Source of the DNA: Bradyrhizobium sp.
GTDB taxonomy: Bacteria > Pseudomonadota > Alphaproteobacteria > Rhizobiales > Xanthobacteraceae
DNA: 39,189 nucleotides
Assembly (NCBI RefSeq): GCF_030697065.1
Contig: NZ_JAUYQU010000278.1
Location: 1-39,189, forward strand
Direction of reading: 5' to 3'
Numbering within the stretch: position 1 is the first letter of the stretch; each line of letters opens with the position of its first letter. The notes under the pieces were generated by a model. That model worked only from the letters and a program-made list of their open reading frames with translations. It ran no database searches and was not told the DNA's origin. The translations under genes and the position numbers were made by a program. Positions 13,314-21,327 of this stretch are shown piece after piece.

Positions 13314-14093
13314 TTGACGCAAGCCGCGCCCGCACCGCTGAACCGTCTCCGCAAGCTGTGGCAGGAGAAGCGCCCGACATTCGGCGCGATTGCGACCATT
13401 CCCAGCATCCAGACCGTGCAGATCATGGCCCGCTCCGGGCTCGACTGGATCATCGTCGACCTCGAGCACGGGCCGATCGATCTCGGCTCTGCGCATGCGA
13501 TGATCACGGCCACGGCGGGCACGCCCTGCGTCCCGCTGGCGCGGATCGCCGCCAACGAACCCTGGCTGGCGAAAGCGCCGATGGACATCGGCGCGCTCGG
13601 CATCAACTTCCCGATGATCTGCAGCGGCGAGGACGCCGCAAAGGCCGTGCGCAGCGTGCGCTATCCGCCGCGCGGCGACCGGCTGTGGGGCCCGTTTCAC
13701 GCCCCGTTCCGCTGGGGCGTCTCGATGCAGGACTATATGGCCACCGCCGACGACGACATGATCTGCATGATCACCATCGAGCATGTCGACGCGGTCGAGC
13801 GCATCGACGAGATCATGGCAACCCCCGGCATCGACATCGCGGTGATCGGCCCCGGCGACCTCGCCACTTCCATCAACAAGCGCGGCCGCCTCGACGATCC
13901 CGACGTGCAGGCGCTGTTGGCGCGCGCCGAGGCCGGCATCCTCAGAAGCGGCGTGCCGATCGGCGGCGTGGCGCGGTCAGCAGACCAGGCCAATGCGATG
14001 ATCGATCGCGGCTACCTGGCGCTGGCGCTCGGCTTCGACTGGTCGCTGTTCCAGCGCGGCATCGCAGCGGGTTTTGAGGGAATCAGGCGCTGA
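13314..14093 (+). CDS. HpcH/HpaI family aldolase
   Basis: This is a class II metal-dependent aldolase of the HpcH/HpaI/CitE superfamily, related to 4-hydroxy-2-oxoheptanedioate and 2-dehydro-3-deoxyglucarate aldolases. It shows WIIVDLEHGPIDL, GALGINFPMI, RYPPRGDRLWGP and MITIEHVDAVERIDEI. The start is probably the TTG at 13314, eight bases after GGAG. A longer frame from a TTG at 13239 has no ribosome-binding site and a non-homologous N-terminus. The 259-residue length fits the family. The substrate is not predictable, and no aromatic-catabolism genes lie nearby. Confidence 0.88.
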   Translation: MTQAAPAPLNRLRKLWQEKRPTFGAIATIPSIQTVQIMARSGLDWIIVDLEHGPIDLGSAHAMITATAGTPCVPLARIAANEPWLAKAPMDIGALGINFPMICSGEDAAKAVRSVRYPPRGDRLWGPFHAPFRWGVSMQDYMATADDDMICMITIEHVDAVERIDEIMATPGIDIAVIGPGDLATSINKRGRLDDPDVQALLARAEAGILRSGVPIGGVARSADQANAMIDRGYLALALGFDWSLFQRGIAAGFEGIRR

Positions 14094-14192
14094 AACCCGG
14101 ATGCTTCCCGTGCGTTCCCGGAATGCAGCTTTGAATGGAGACGTGGCGAACCGCGACAAAATTCCAGCATATTCAAGGCCATGTGATAAAAT

Positions 14193-14234
14193 ACGCCAGC
14201 GTCTTGCCGGACGGCATACAGCAAAGGCTGGCGT
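14193..14234. promoter_or_regulatory. Inverted repeat upstream of the acyltransferase gene
   Basis: ACGCCAGC (14193-14200) and GCTGGCGT (14227-14234) are perfect 8-bp arms around a 26-base interior with a smaller GCCG-GAC-GGC hairpin. It lies in the roughly 230-bp gap between the aldolase and the acyltransferase. It could be a transcript structure or a binding site; there is no T-tract for a terminator. Confidence 0.35.
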
Positions 14235-14321
14235 CAGGCGGGCCGGTTCGTGCTAGATGAAGGTCGGGCGGACGGGGCAATCCGGCCGCCCGGTTCGATG
14301 TTGCGGGACTTGAGTGGAACG

Positions 14322-15101
14322 ATGCGCGGAACGGTCCGAAAAATCTCAATGCCGCGCCGCCTCGTCGCCGACCTCATGCATGCCTCCATCGGCGTGCCCT
14401 TTGTTTCGCTGACCCGCGCCCTCGATGTCCGTGCGCTGATCGAGGCCCGCTCGCTCGCGGCGGAACCGCCCGGCTGGGCCGCCATCTTCGTCAAGGCCTT
14501 CGCGCTGGTGGCGAAGGACGAGCCCGTGCTGCGCACGCTCTACGCCAAATGGCCGTGGCCGAGCTTCTACGAATTGCCGCGCAGCATCGCGATGGTGGCC
14601 ATTGCGCGCGTCGAGGACGGCCAGGATTGCGTGCTGCCGCAAAAGGTTCCCGCGGCGGATGTGCTGGCGCTGAACGAGGTCGACACCCAGATCCGGCAGG
14701 CCAGGGATGCGCCGATCGACGAGGTACCGGCATTCCGCAAGATCTTGCGGGTGACGCGGCTGCCCTTGCCGCTGCGCCGGCTGATGTGGCTGGTCGGCCT
14801 GAATTTCGGACGCCAGCGCGCCAACTGGTTCGGCAGCTTCGGCGTGACCTCGGTGGCCGCCTACGGAGCCGGGGAACTGCATGCGCTGAGCCCGGGGCCG
14901 TTTATCCTCAGTTACGGGGTGGTGGCGCCGGAACAGACCATCGGCGTGGTGATCCGCTGGGATCACCGCATCACCGACGCCGCGCTTATCGCCAAGGCCC
15001 TGACCCGGCTGGAACAGGTCCTGAACGGCGAGATCGCCACCGAATTGCGCGGCCAGAGGCAGCATACCGAACCAAAACCGGTCCGGGCAGTCGCGACCTG
15101 A
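14322..15101 (+). CDS. Stand-alone 2-oxoacid dehydrogenase-type acyltransferase domain protein
   Basis: The 259-residue protein resembles the catalytic (E2) domain of 2-oxoacid dehydrogenase acyltransferases, which shares its fold with chloramphenicol acetyltransferase. It has no lipoyl or E1/E3-binding domain. Support is the C-terminal VVIRWDHRITDAALIAKAL, matching the HxxxD active-site motif, and FGSFGVTSVAAYGAGELHA in the place of the usual substrate-channel segment. The Asp is followed by Ala rather than the usual Gly. In-frame starts exist at 14250 (GTG), 14298 and 14322; the last is chosen because recognisable sequence begins there and GAG lies nine bases upstream. The acyl donor and acceptor are unknown. 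Confidence 0.72.
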   Translation: MRGTVRKISMPRRLVADLMHASIGVPFVSLTRALDVRALIEARSLAAEPPGWAAIFVKAFALVAKDEPVLRTLYAKWPWPSFYELPRSIAMVAIARVEDGQDCVLPQKVPAADVLALNEVDTQIRQARDAPIDEVPAFRKILRVTRLPLPLRRLMWLVGLNFGRQRANWFGSFGVTSVAAYGAGELHALSPGPFILSYGVVAPEQTIGVVIRWDHRITDAALIAKALTRLEQVLNGEIATELRGQRQHTEPKPVRAVAT

Positions 15102-15117
15102 CGGCCCCCTTCTACCT

Positions 15118-15200
15118 CGTCATTCCGGGGCGATGCGAAGCATCGAACCCGGAATCTCGGGATTCCGGGTTCGTCGTTGCCGCGACGACCCGGAATGACG
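15118..15200. repeat. Palindromic intergenic repeat, family 1 copy A
   Basis: Its ends, CGTCATTCCGGG and CCCGGAATGACG, are perfect inverted 12-mers. Inside are a GATGCGAAGCATC hairpin and a central CCCGGAATC/GATTCCGGG arm pair. It is the same family as the elements at 16108, 29750 and 36861. It lies between the acyltransferase and the rpsD promoter. Confidence 0.9.
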
Positions 15201-15229
15201 ATTCGAGCCCGCAAACGGGCCCCTTTTCA

Positions 15230-15258
15230 TTGACATACCAGTGGTTTCTCCCTAGAAA
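15230..15258 (+). promoter_or_regulatory. Strong sigma70-type promoter of rpsD
   Basis: A consensus -35 TTGACA (15230-15235), an ideal 17-base spacer and TAGAAA (15253-15258) lie 155 bp upstream of the rpsD ATG. It is the best promoter match seen in the window, as expected for a ribosomal protein gene. Confidence 0.75.
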
Positions 15259-15267
15259 CCGCCTGCT

Positions 15268-15363
15268 CGCGGGCCGTTTTCGGCCCGCGTTGCGTTTCGC
15301 GACCCGTGGCCCGTCCCTTTCAAGCTTTAGGGGGTAGGCCTGTCAGCACCGGGAAATTCCCGG
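15268..15363 (+). promoter_or_regulatory. Structured rpsD leader with two hairpins
   Basis: Downstream of the promoter the leader contains a perfect 9-bp stem CGCGGGCCG-TTTT-CGGCCCGCG (15268-15289) and a second palindrome CCGGGAAATTCCCGG (15349-15363). The ribosome-binding site GAGGA at 15405-15409 follows. There is no T-run after either stem. A leader of about 150 bases with two stable stems could be an S4 autoregulatory site, since S4 controls its own synthesis in other bacteria. That role here is inference. Confidence 0.5.
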
Positions 15364-15413
15364 CGCACAGGAGGGCGCGTTTCCTCAAGACTCAAACCTG
15401 AAAAGAGGACGCG

Positions 15414-16031
15414 ATGACTAAGCGCAGTGAGGCGAAATACAAGATCGATCGCCGTATGGGCCAGAACATCTGGGGCCGCCCGAAGAGCCCCGTCAACCGC
15501 CGCGAATACGGCCCCGGCCAGCACGGCCAGCGCCGCAAGGGCAAGCTCTCCGACTTCGGCGTGCAGTTGCGCGCCAAGCAGAAGCTGAAGGGCTATTACG
15601 CCAACATCTCGGAGCGCCAGTTTCACGGCATCTACGTCGAAGCCGGCCGCATGAAGGGCGACACCGGTGAAAACCTGATCGGCCTGCTGGAGCGCCGTCT
15701 CGACACCGTGGTCTATCGCGCCAAATTCGTCGCCACCATGTTCGCCGCGCGCCAGTTCATCAACCACGGCCACATCAAGGTCAACGGACGCCGCGTCAAC
15801 ATCGCGAGCTACAAGGTCAAGGTCGGCGACCTCATCGAGGTCAAGGAATCCTCCAAGCAGCTCGCCGTGGTGATCGAGGCGAGCCAGCTCGGCGAGCGCG
15901 ACGTGCCCGACTTTCTCGAAGTCGATCACGGCAAGTTCACCGCGAAGTTCGCCCGCATCCCGCATCTGTCCGACGTGCCGTTCGCGGTGCAGATGGAGCC
16001 GCATCTGATCGTCGAATTCTATTCGCGCTGA
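15414..16031 (+). CDS. rpsD: 30S ribosomal protein S4
   Basis: The 205-residue primary 16S rRNA-binding protein nucleates small-subunit assembly. It begins [20 protein letters not shown] and contains [32 protein letters not shown] and the S4 RNA-binding domain [19 protein letters not shown]. No zinc-binding cysteines are seen in the N-terminus, so this is the zinc-free form. The gene is monocistronic, with its own strong promoter, structured leader and intrinsic terminator, and it stands apart from the main ribosomal protein operons. It is flanked by two direct copies of the family 1 palindrome. Confidence 0.98.
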   Translation: MTKRSEAKYKIDRRMGQNIWGRPKSPVNRREYGPGQHGQRRKGKLSDFGVQLRAKQKLKGYYANISERQFHGIYVEAGRMKGDTGENLIGLLERRLDTVVYRAKFVATMFAARQFINHGHIKVNGRRVNIASYKVKVGDLIEVKESSKQLAVVIEASQLGERDVPDFLEVDHGKFTAKFARIPHLSDVPFAVQMEPHLIVEFYSR

Positions 16032-16059
16032 TTTTTTTCGGTCGGCGTTTTACGAGATC

Positions 16060-16090
16060 AAGGCCCCGGTTTTGCCGGGGCCTTTTTGTT
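16060..16090 (+). terminator. Rho-independent terminator of rpsD
   Basis: A perfect 10-bp stem AAGGCCCCGG/CCGGGGCCTT (16060-16069 and 16075-16084) around TTTTG is followed by TTTGTTT, 28 bp after the rpsD stop. It has the textbook shape. Confidence 0.9.
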
Positions 16091-16107
16091 TCGGTAAGGT
16101 GTCCGAT

Positions 16108-16185
16108 GTCATTCCGGGGCGCGCGAAGCGCGAACCCGGAACCTCGAGATTCCGGGTCTGGTCCTTCGGACCATCCCGGAATGAC
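16108..16185. repeat. Palindromic intergenic repeat, family 1 copy B
   Basis: The element runs from GTCATTCCGG to CCGGAATGAC, with internal hairpins GCGCGAAGCGC and TGGTCCTTCGGACCA and the central CTCGAG. It has the same layout as the other family 1 copies. It ends 17 bp before the threonine aldolase start, so it is probably transcribed in that leader. Confidence 0.9.
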
Positions 16186-16202
16186 CATGACGGAAAGACT
16201 TC

Positions 16203-17276
16203 ATGATGACCACCTACACCCCTCCCCCGCGCGATCCCAAGGCACCGCCCGTCCGCATCAACCTGCTGTCCGACACGCAGACCCGCCCGACACCGGGGAT
16301 GCGCGAGGCGATCGCGCGCGCCGAGGTCGGCGACGAGCAGATCGGCGACGACCCGACCGTGAACCTTTTGTGCGAGCGGGTGGCCGACCTGCTCGGCAAG
16401 CAGGCCGCCGTGTTCATGCCCTCCGGCACCATGTGCAATGTGGCGGCGACGCTGGTGCATTGCCGGCCCGGCGACGAAATCCTGGCGCATGAAACCGCCC
16501 ATATCATCGCCCGCGAAGGCGGCGCCCATGCCGCTCTCGGCGGCTTCCAGATCACGCCGCTGTCCGGCCCCGACGGGCAATTCTCGCCGGATACGCTTCG
16601 TGGCGCGATTCACCCCCGCAGCCGCTACCAGCCGCCGCAGACCGTGGTCAGCGTCGAACAAACCGCCAATATCGGCGGCGGCACCATCTGGACCAAGGCC
16701 GCGCTCGACGAGGTCGCGCAGATCGCCAGACAAAACGGCATGGCCACCCACATGGACGGCGCCCGGCTGCTGAACGCCTGTGTCGCGACGGGCATCAGCG
16801 CCCGCGACATGGCGGCGGGCTGGGACTCCGCCTGGATCGACTTTTCAAAGGGACTCGGCGCGCCGGTCGGCGGCGTGATTGCCGGCAGCCACGACTTCAT
16901 CGACGAGGTCTGGCGCTGGAAGCAGCGCCTCGGCGGATCGATGCGCCAGGCCGGCGTTTGCGCCGCGGCCTGCGTCTATGCCCTCGACCACCATGTCGAC
17001 CGCCTTGCGGACGATCACGCCAACGCCCGCGCGCTGGCGCGGGGATTGTCGCAGATCCAGGGTATCGAGGTGCAGCAGCCCGAGACCAATCTCGTGTTCT
17101 TCAGGCCCGAAGGCGCCGGCGTCGGCGGCGACGACATGATCAAGGCGTTGCGCCAGCGCGGCGTGCTGCTCGCCATGATGGACGGTCGCATCAGGGCCTG
17201 CACCCATCTCGACGTTTCCGCCGGGATGATCGAGGAGACGGTCGGACTGGTACGTGAGATCGTGCGGGGGGCGTAG
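16203..17276 (+). CDS. Low-specificity threonine aldolase (PLP-dependent)
   Basis: The 357-residue fold-type I PLP enzyme of the beta-eliminating lyase/threonine aldolase family cleaves L-threonine or allo-threonine to glycine and acetaldehyde. It shows LLSDTQTRPTPGMREAI, VGDEQIGDDPTVN, FMPSGTMCN, HMDGARLLNA, and the PLP-binding lysine K216 in IDFSKGLGAPVGG. A second in-frame ATG is at 16206. Catalytic residues are intact. It is followed by a large hairpin repeat. Low-specificity LtaE-type activity is the usual annotation, though related beta-eliminating lyases cannot be excluded. Confidence 0.9.
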   Translation: MMTTYTPPPRDPKAPPVRINLLSDTQTRPTPGMREAIARAEVGDEQIGDDPTVNLLCERVADLLGKQAAVFMPSGTMCNVAATLVHCRPGDEILAHETAHIIAREGGAHAALGGFQITPLSGPDGQFSPDTLRGAIHPRSRYQPPQTVVSVEQTANIGGGTIWTKAALDEVAQIARQNGMATHMDGARLLNACVATGISARDMAAGWDSAWIDFSKGLGAPVGGVIAGSHDFIDEVWRWKQRLGGSMRQAGVCAAACVYALDHHVDRLADDHANARALARGLSQIQGIEVQQPETNLVFFRPEGAGVGGDDMIKALRQRGVLLAMMDGRIRACTHLDVSAGMIEETVGLVREIVRGA

Positions 17277-17283
17277 GATTTGT

Positions 17284-17361
17284 CGTCATTGCGAGCGAAG
17301 CGAAGCAATCCATCTTGCAGCAGAAGAAAGAATGGATTGCTTCGCTTCGCTCGCAATGACG
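17284..17361. repeat. Perfect 30-bp inverted repeat (family 2 palindrome)
   Basis: The arms at 17284-17313 (starting CGTCATTGCGAGCGAAGCG) and 17332-17361 (ending CGCTCGCAATGACG) are exact reverse complements of 30 bases, with an 18-base loop. It lies between the convergent threonine aldolase and cupin genes. It differs in sequence from family 1 but shares the CGTCATT/AATGACG ends. It would form a very stable hairpin in RNA from either strand and may terminate both genes. Confidence 0.92.
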
Positions 17362-17412
17362 TGGTGAGGGCAAACGCGCAACGGCTACCTCGCGGCATAA
17401 GTGACGTCGTCC

Positions 17413-17880
17413 TCACGCCTTCCGCGTATGCCCCCAGGTCTCGTCCCAGTCCTGGCCCGCGGCATCGATGACGCGGCCGTCGGCCTCGAAGAACTTGTTG
17501 GGGACCTGGAAGATCGCCAGCATCAGCCCGCCCTGCGGACACCAGGCGACGTGGCGGCTGCCCTGTTCGCGCCAGATGAATTCGCCGGCCTTGCATTCGA
17601 TACCCTGCGCCGGGCCTTCCTTGTCGACCAAGCTGCCTTCAAGCACATACGTCTGCTCGATATTGACGTGCTCGTGGTCGGGCAACACCGCGCCCGGCTC
17701 AAACCGCATCAGCGCGGTCATCAGGCCGGTCTTGTGGTCGAACAGCAGCGTCTTGGCCTCGCAGCCGGGAAAGCGGGTCTTCTGCCACTCCATGGTGTCG
17801 GGGCGAACGAGGTGGGAATGCGTTTCGGCGGTATGCGAGCCCTTCGGCGTCACGGCGTCCATGGCGTTGCTTCCTTCCAT
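17413..17880 (-). CDS. Cupin domain protein
   Basis: The 155-residue protein is a single cupin beta-barrel. Motif 1 is visible as GAVLPDHEHVNIEQTYVLEG, with the HxH...E metal ligands, and a second strand block contains GEFIWREQGSRHVAWCPQGG. It resembles the ChrR-type or dioxygenase-like small cupins. The N-terminus has two possible starts, at 17880 and 17862 (MDAVTPKG); the longer is kept. No signal peptide is visible. The substrate is unknown. The metal-binding residues suggest an iron, zinc or manganese site, but no neighbouring gene hints at the reaction. Confidence 0.85.
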   Translation of the reverse strand: MEGSNAMDAVTPKGSHTAETHSHLVRPDTMEWQKTRFPGCEAKTLLFDHKTGLMTALMRFEPGAVLPDHEHVNIEQTYVLEGSLVDKEGPAQGIECKAGEFIWREQGSRHVAWCPQGGLMLAIFQVPNKFFEADGRVIDAAGQDWDETWGHTRKA

Positions 17881-18020
17881 TTCTTGTTATGGCGACGATG
17901 ATAGCAGCTTTGCCCGCGCCTGCCAGCCGGCACTGAAGCGAACCCACTCGCTTCGCATCGCAGCAAAGCGTCCTCCGTACTCAATACTCAATCGCAGCCG
18001 ACGACCGAGCGCCGGGCAGA

Positions 18021-19751
18021 TCAGCCGGATACCTGTCGCGCCGGCGTTACCTCACCCAGAGCGGAAGCTGTGGCAATCAATGCCGTTTCGACAACCGCAA
18101 CGGTGCGCGGCCGCCAGAGCGTGATGCCGAGCACGAGATAGGCCGCGCAGGTCCATAATGCCTGCCAGTTGTGAACACCTTCATTGAAGATGATGTAGAG
18201 CGAAGCCGCCGCGAACAGTCCGGCGAACACGGTCTCGGCGAGCGGTCGCGCACCCACTCCCGGAGAATTGAGCAAGGCCACGGTGCAAAACGGCACCACG
18301 GCCATGGTCAGCGCGGCGAACGGAAAATCGCGCCAGCGTGAATCAAACACCAGGCCCAGCGCGGTTTCCACTCCGATCAGGGTCGTCACGATCAGCGTTA
18401 TGCCGAGGACATTCGTCATGAACGATCGGGCTCGGCCGTTGGGCGGTCCCAGCACCTCGGCAAACGACGGAAGCGCGCGCCCCGAAACCAGGGCATTGGC
18501 GGACAGCAGGGGCGCCAATATTCCCGCGGTCAGCAGCAAGCCTTGGATCAGCCAGCCGCCGATCCCGAAGCTTTCAAGAAACATCTTTTCAGCGCCTGTT
18601 CCGAGCAGGATCCCGCCTGTTGTCGCCGATATCGCTACTGCGACCCATGCCGCCAGCCGCGGCGGCGATGGCCGCCCCCTCAGCGTCAGCAATGCCGCTG
18701 CGAAGACAAGGGTGCAAAGAACTATCCCGCATGCCATTTGCAGCTTCCAGAACGGATGGTTGCTGATGGCAGCTCCGGCCGGATATTTCAGCTTGCGCTC
18801 GGTCCCGTCGAACAGGCCCCAATAGCCTCCCACGGTACCTTCCCAGCGGCGCTTCCAGGGCTCGTCATAGGCCTCGAACAGATTGACGCGAAAATTGTCG
18901 CGCCTGGCCCGATCGAGAATCTCGGAAGTGAAACGTGCCTGATTGATGCGGGACGGCAGAGCGCCGTCGCGCATCCGCCCGTGGCTCGGCCAACCCGTTT
19001 CGCCAATCAATATGTCCTTGCCGGGAAACGCCGCCGCGACCTGCAGTCGAACGTGATCCACATGCGCCGCCGCATCTTCGGCGCGGACCGGAACGTCCTC
19101 CCAATAGGGCAGGAAATGAACGGTGACGAAATCGACATCGGGGCCGATCTCCCGGTAGCGCAGCCAGAATTCCCAGACGTCGGCGTAGGTCACCGGAACG
19201 TCCACGCGCGGCTTGACCGAACGGATGATTTCCCGAAGGTCGGACACGGTCATTTCTCCGCGCAGCAGTACCTCGCTGCCGACGATGATCGCCGTGATGA
19301 CGCCGGGATACTGCCTGGTCAGGGAAATCGCGGTGTCGATGAGCAGCGCGTTCTTGGCGCGATCGCGTCCGATCCAGACTCCGAGCAGCACCTTCAATCC
19401 GACCCGGGAGGCGAGTTCGGGCACCTTGTCCAGTCCGTTATCGATGGAGTATGTGCGGATGCACCTCGAAACCCTGGCGAGTTCGACCAGATCCTCCGCG
19501 ATCTGCTGCGGGCTGACGATCAAGGTCTGGTCATGCGGCGTCTGATCGTTGCGGAACGGCGCGTAGGAAACGCATTCCAGTTTCGTTGCGGCATCAATCG
19601 GCGCCCGCGCCAGCGTCACCGGTGTGGCGAGCCACCACCACGCCGCCGCAACGATACCAACGGAAATCAGGAAAAATGCCAGTGGCGTACGCAGGGCGAT
19701 GGTCCTATCCTTCGGCAAGCATTCTCGTTGGCGGTACGCCATTTGCGCCAT
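18021..19751 (-). CDS. Membrane GH17-family protein, beta-(1,6)/(1,3)-glucan synthase-like
   Basis: The 576-residue protein has an N-terminal membrane anchor (about 24-48), a glycoside hydrolase family 17 domain (about 55-330), and then roughly seven hydrophobic segments to the C-terminus. The GH17 domain carries the expected acid/base E160 in IIVGSEVLLRGE and nucleophile E251 in ILIGETGWPS. In bradyrhizobia such GH17-membrane fusions are annotated as beta-(1,6)-glucan synthases and linked to periplasmic or cyclic beta-glucan formation, where a GH17 domain acts as a transglycosylase. That role is family-based inference. It is divergent from the GH1 gene across only 107 bp, suggesting shared control. 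Confidence 0.85.
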   Translation of the reverse strand: MAQMAYRQRECLPKDRTIALRTPLAFFLISVGIVAAAWWWLATPVTLARAPIDAATKLECVSYAPFRNDQTPHDQTLIVSPQQIAEDLVELARVSRCIRTYSIDNGLDKVPELASRVGLKVLLGVWIGRDRAKNALLIDTAISLTRQYPGVITAIIVGSEVLLRGEMTVSDLREIIRSVKPRVDVPVTYADVWEFWLRYREIGPDVDFVTVHFLPYWEDVPVRAEDAAAHVDHVRLQVAAAFPGKDILIGETGWPSHGRMRDGALPSRINQARFTSEILDRARRDNFRVNLFEAYDEPWKRRWEGTVGGYWGLFDGTERKLKYPAGAAISNHPFWKLQMACGIVLCTLVFAAALLTLRGRPSPPRLAAWVAVAISATTGGILLGTGAEKMFLESFGIGGWLIQGLLLTAGILAPLLSANALVSGRALPSFAEVLGPPNGRARSFMTNVLGITLIVTTLIGVETALGLVFDSRWRDFPFAALTMAVVPFCTVALLNSPGVGARPLAETVFAGLFAAASLYIIFNEGVHNWQALWTCAAYLVLGITLWRPRTVAVVETALIATASALGEVTPARQVSG

Positions 19752-19858
19752 CTGGCGGAAATTTGTAGCATCCGGTTCCGACCCGCATCAAGGCCGGGGT
19801 GCGAGGGGCGAACTGCGTCTTCCGCATATTTTTTTTCCAGCGCGAGACACCTGAACGG

Positions 19859-21313
19859 ATGGCATTCAAGGGACTTACCCGTCGCCAATTCGCTGCGATC
19901 GCCGGCTGGTCGGCTCTGGGAATATCGGCGCCGTTGGCCGGATCCAGGCGGGCTGAGGCGGCGGCCTCGTCCGGTTTCCCGGGCGGGTTTTTGTGGGGGA
20001 CGGCGACCTCGGCCTATCAGATCGAGGGGGCCGTCCACAAAGACGGCCGCGGCGCATCGATCTGGGACCGCTTCGCCCATACGCCCGGGACCATTTCCGA
20101 CCGCAGCAACGCCGACACCGCAACCGACCATTTTCATCTGTACAGGGAAGACGTTCAGTTGATGAAGGCGCTGGGCGCAAAGGCCTATCGTTTCTCGATT
20201 GCGTGGCCGCGTGTTTTCCCGGAGGGAGGCGGCTCGCCGAACCCGAAGGGGCTCGATTTCTACCACCGGCTGGTGGACGAGCTGCTGGCGAACGGCATCC
20301 AGCCGTTTGCGACCCTCTACCATTGGGATCTGCCCCTGGCGCTTCAGGATCGCTTCGGCGGCTGGACTTCCCGCGACACCCCGAAGGCCTTTGCGGACTA
20401 CGCAGCCCATGTCGCGCGGCACCTGAGCGACCGTGTGAAGCACTTTTTCACGATCAACGAATGCTCCCGGCTCGTTCACCTCGGGCACCAATATGGCGCT
20501 GATGCCCCCGGCCTCAAATTGTCCCAGGCGGGCCTGAACCAGGTCCGTCACAACGTCGCGCTGGGACACGGTCTTGCAGTGCAAGCGCTCCGGGCCCACG
20601 GGCGCGCGGGGACCATGGTTGGTCCGGCCGAAAATGCCGTGAGCTGCATTCCCGCGATCGAAACGACCGAGAACATCCGCGCCGCCGAGGTCGCCACGCG
20701 CGAACTCAACGCCGGCTATTTGACCGTGATGCTGGAAGGAAAATATACCGACGCCTTCCTGACCAGGGCCGGCAATGACGCCCCGAAATTCACGCAGGAA
20801 GATTTGCGCATCATCTCCTCCCCGATCGATTTTGTCGGACTGAATGTCTACACGCCCGACCACTATGTCGTGGCCGCCGACAACGAACGCGGCTTCACCC
20901 TGGCGCCGTTTCCCGCGTCGTTTCCACACATGAAGGCGTCATGGCTCAGGCCCGGCCCGGAGGCCATGTACTGGGTGCCGCGCCATGTCGCCCGGCTGTG
21001 GAACGTGAAGTCGATCTATATCACCGAGAACGGCACGTCGGGGAGCGACCAGCCGGCCGCGGACGGCACCGTCTATGACGTGGATCGCATCATGTACCTG
21101 CGCAACTACCTGACCCAGCTGCAGCGGGCGACGTCCGAGGGGGTCCCCGTGCTCGGCTATTTTCTGTGGAGCCTGATGGACAATTTCGAATGGTCGGACG
21201 GGTATGAGCAACGCTTCGGCCTCTACCGCGTCGACTTCGAGACCAAGCGGCGCACGCCAAAACTCAGCGTCTCGTTCTATCGCGAGACGATCGCGCGAAA
21301 CGCCGTAGTGTAG
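19859..21313 (+). CDS. Tat-exported GH1 beta-glucosidase
   Basis: The 484-residue family 1 glycoside hydrolase carries a Tat-type signal: TRRQFAAIAGWSALG at residues 7-21, followed by a hydrophobic stretch and an AEA cleavage-like site near 32-36. The barrel shows FLWGTATSAYQIEGA, YRFSIAWPRVFP and LYHWDLP. The acid/base motif is TINEC (E201) rather than the usual NEP, the nucleophile is E390 in YITENGT, and GYFLWSLMDNFEWSDGY lies near the end. The start is the ATG at 19859. Export to the periplasm next to a GH17 protein suggests trimming of beta-glucan or uptake of glucosides. Confidence 0.92.
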   Translation: MAFKGLTRRQFAAIAGWSALGISAPLAGSRRAEAAASSGFPGGFLWGTATSAYQIEGAVHKDGRGASIWDRFAHTPGTISDRSNADTATDHFHLYREDVQLMKALGAKAYRFSIAWPRVFPEGGGSPNPKGLDFYHRLVDELLANGIQPFATLYHWDLPLALQDRFGGWTSRDTPKAFADYAAHVARHLSDRVKHFFTINECSRLVHLGHQYGADAPGLKLSQAGLNQVRHNVALGHGLAVQALRAHGRAGTMVGPAENAVSCIPAIETTENIRAAEVATRELNAGYLTVMLEGKYTDAFLTRAGNDAPKFTQEDLRIISSPIDFVGLNVYTPDHYVVAADNERGFTLAPFPASFPHMKASWLRPGPEAMYWVPRHVARLWNVKSIYITENGTSGSDQPAADGTVYDVDRIMYLRNYLTQLQRATSEGVPVLGYFLWSLMDNFEWSDGYEQRFGLYRVDFETKRRTPKLSVSFYRETIARNAVV

Positions 21314-21327
21314 AGCGCGCTTCCTTC

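Noticed and set aside
12317..13606. 429-codon minus-strand frame opposite murI and the aldolase gene
   Set aside because: It overlaps two well-supported genes and a non-coding gap, has no domain and shows shadow composition.
17284..17361. 30-bp inverted repeat considered as insertion-sequence ends or a CRISPR unit
   Set aside because: There is no transposase between the arms (18-base loop), no target duplication and no repeated spacer pattern.
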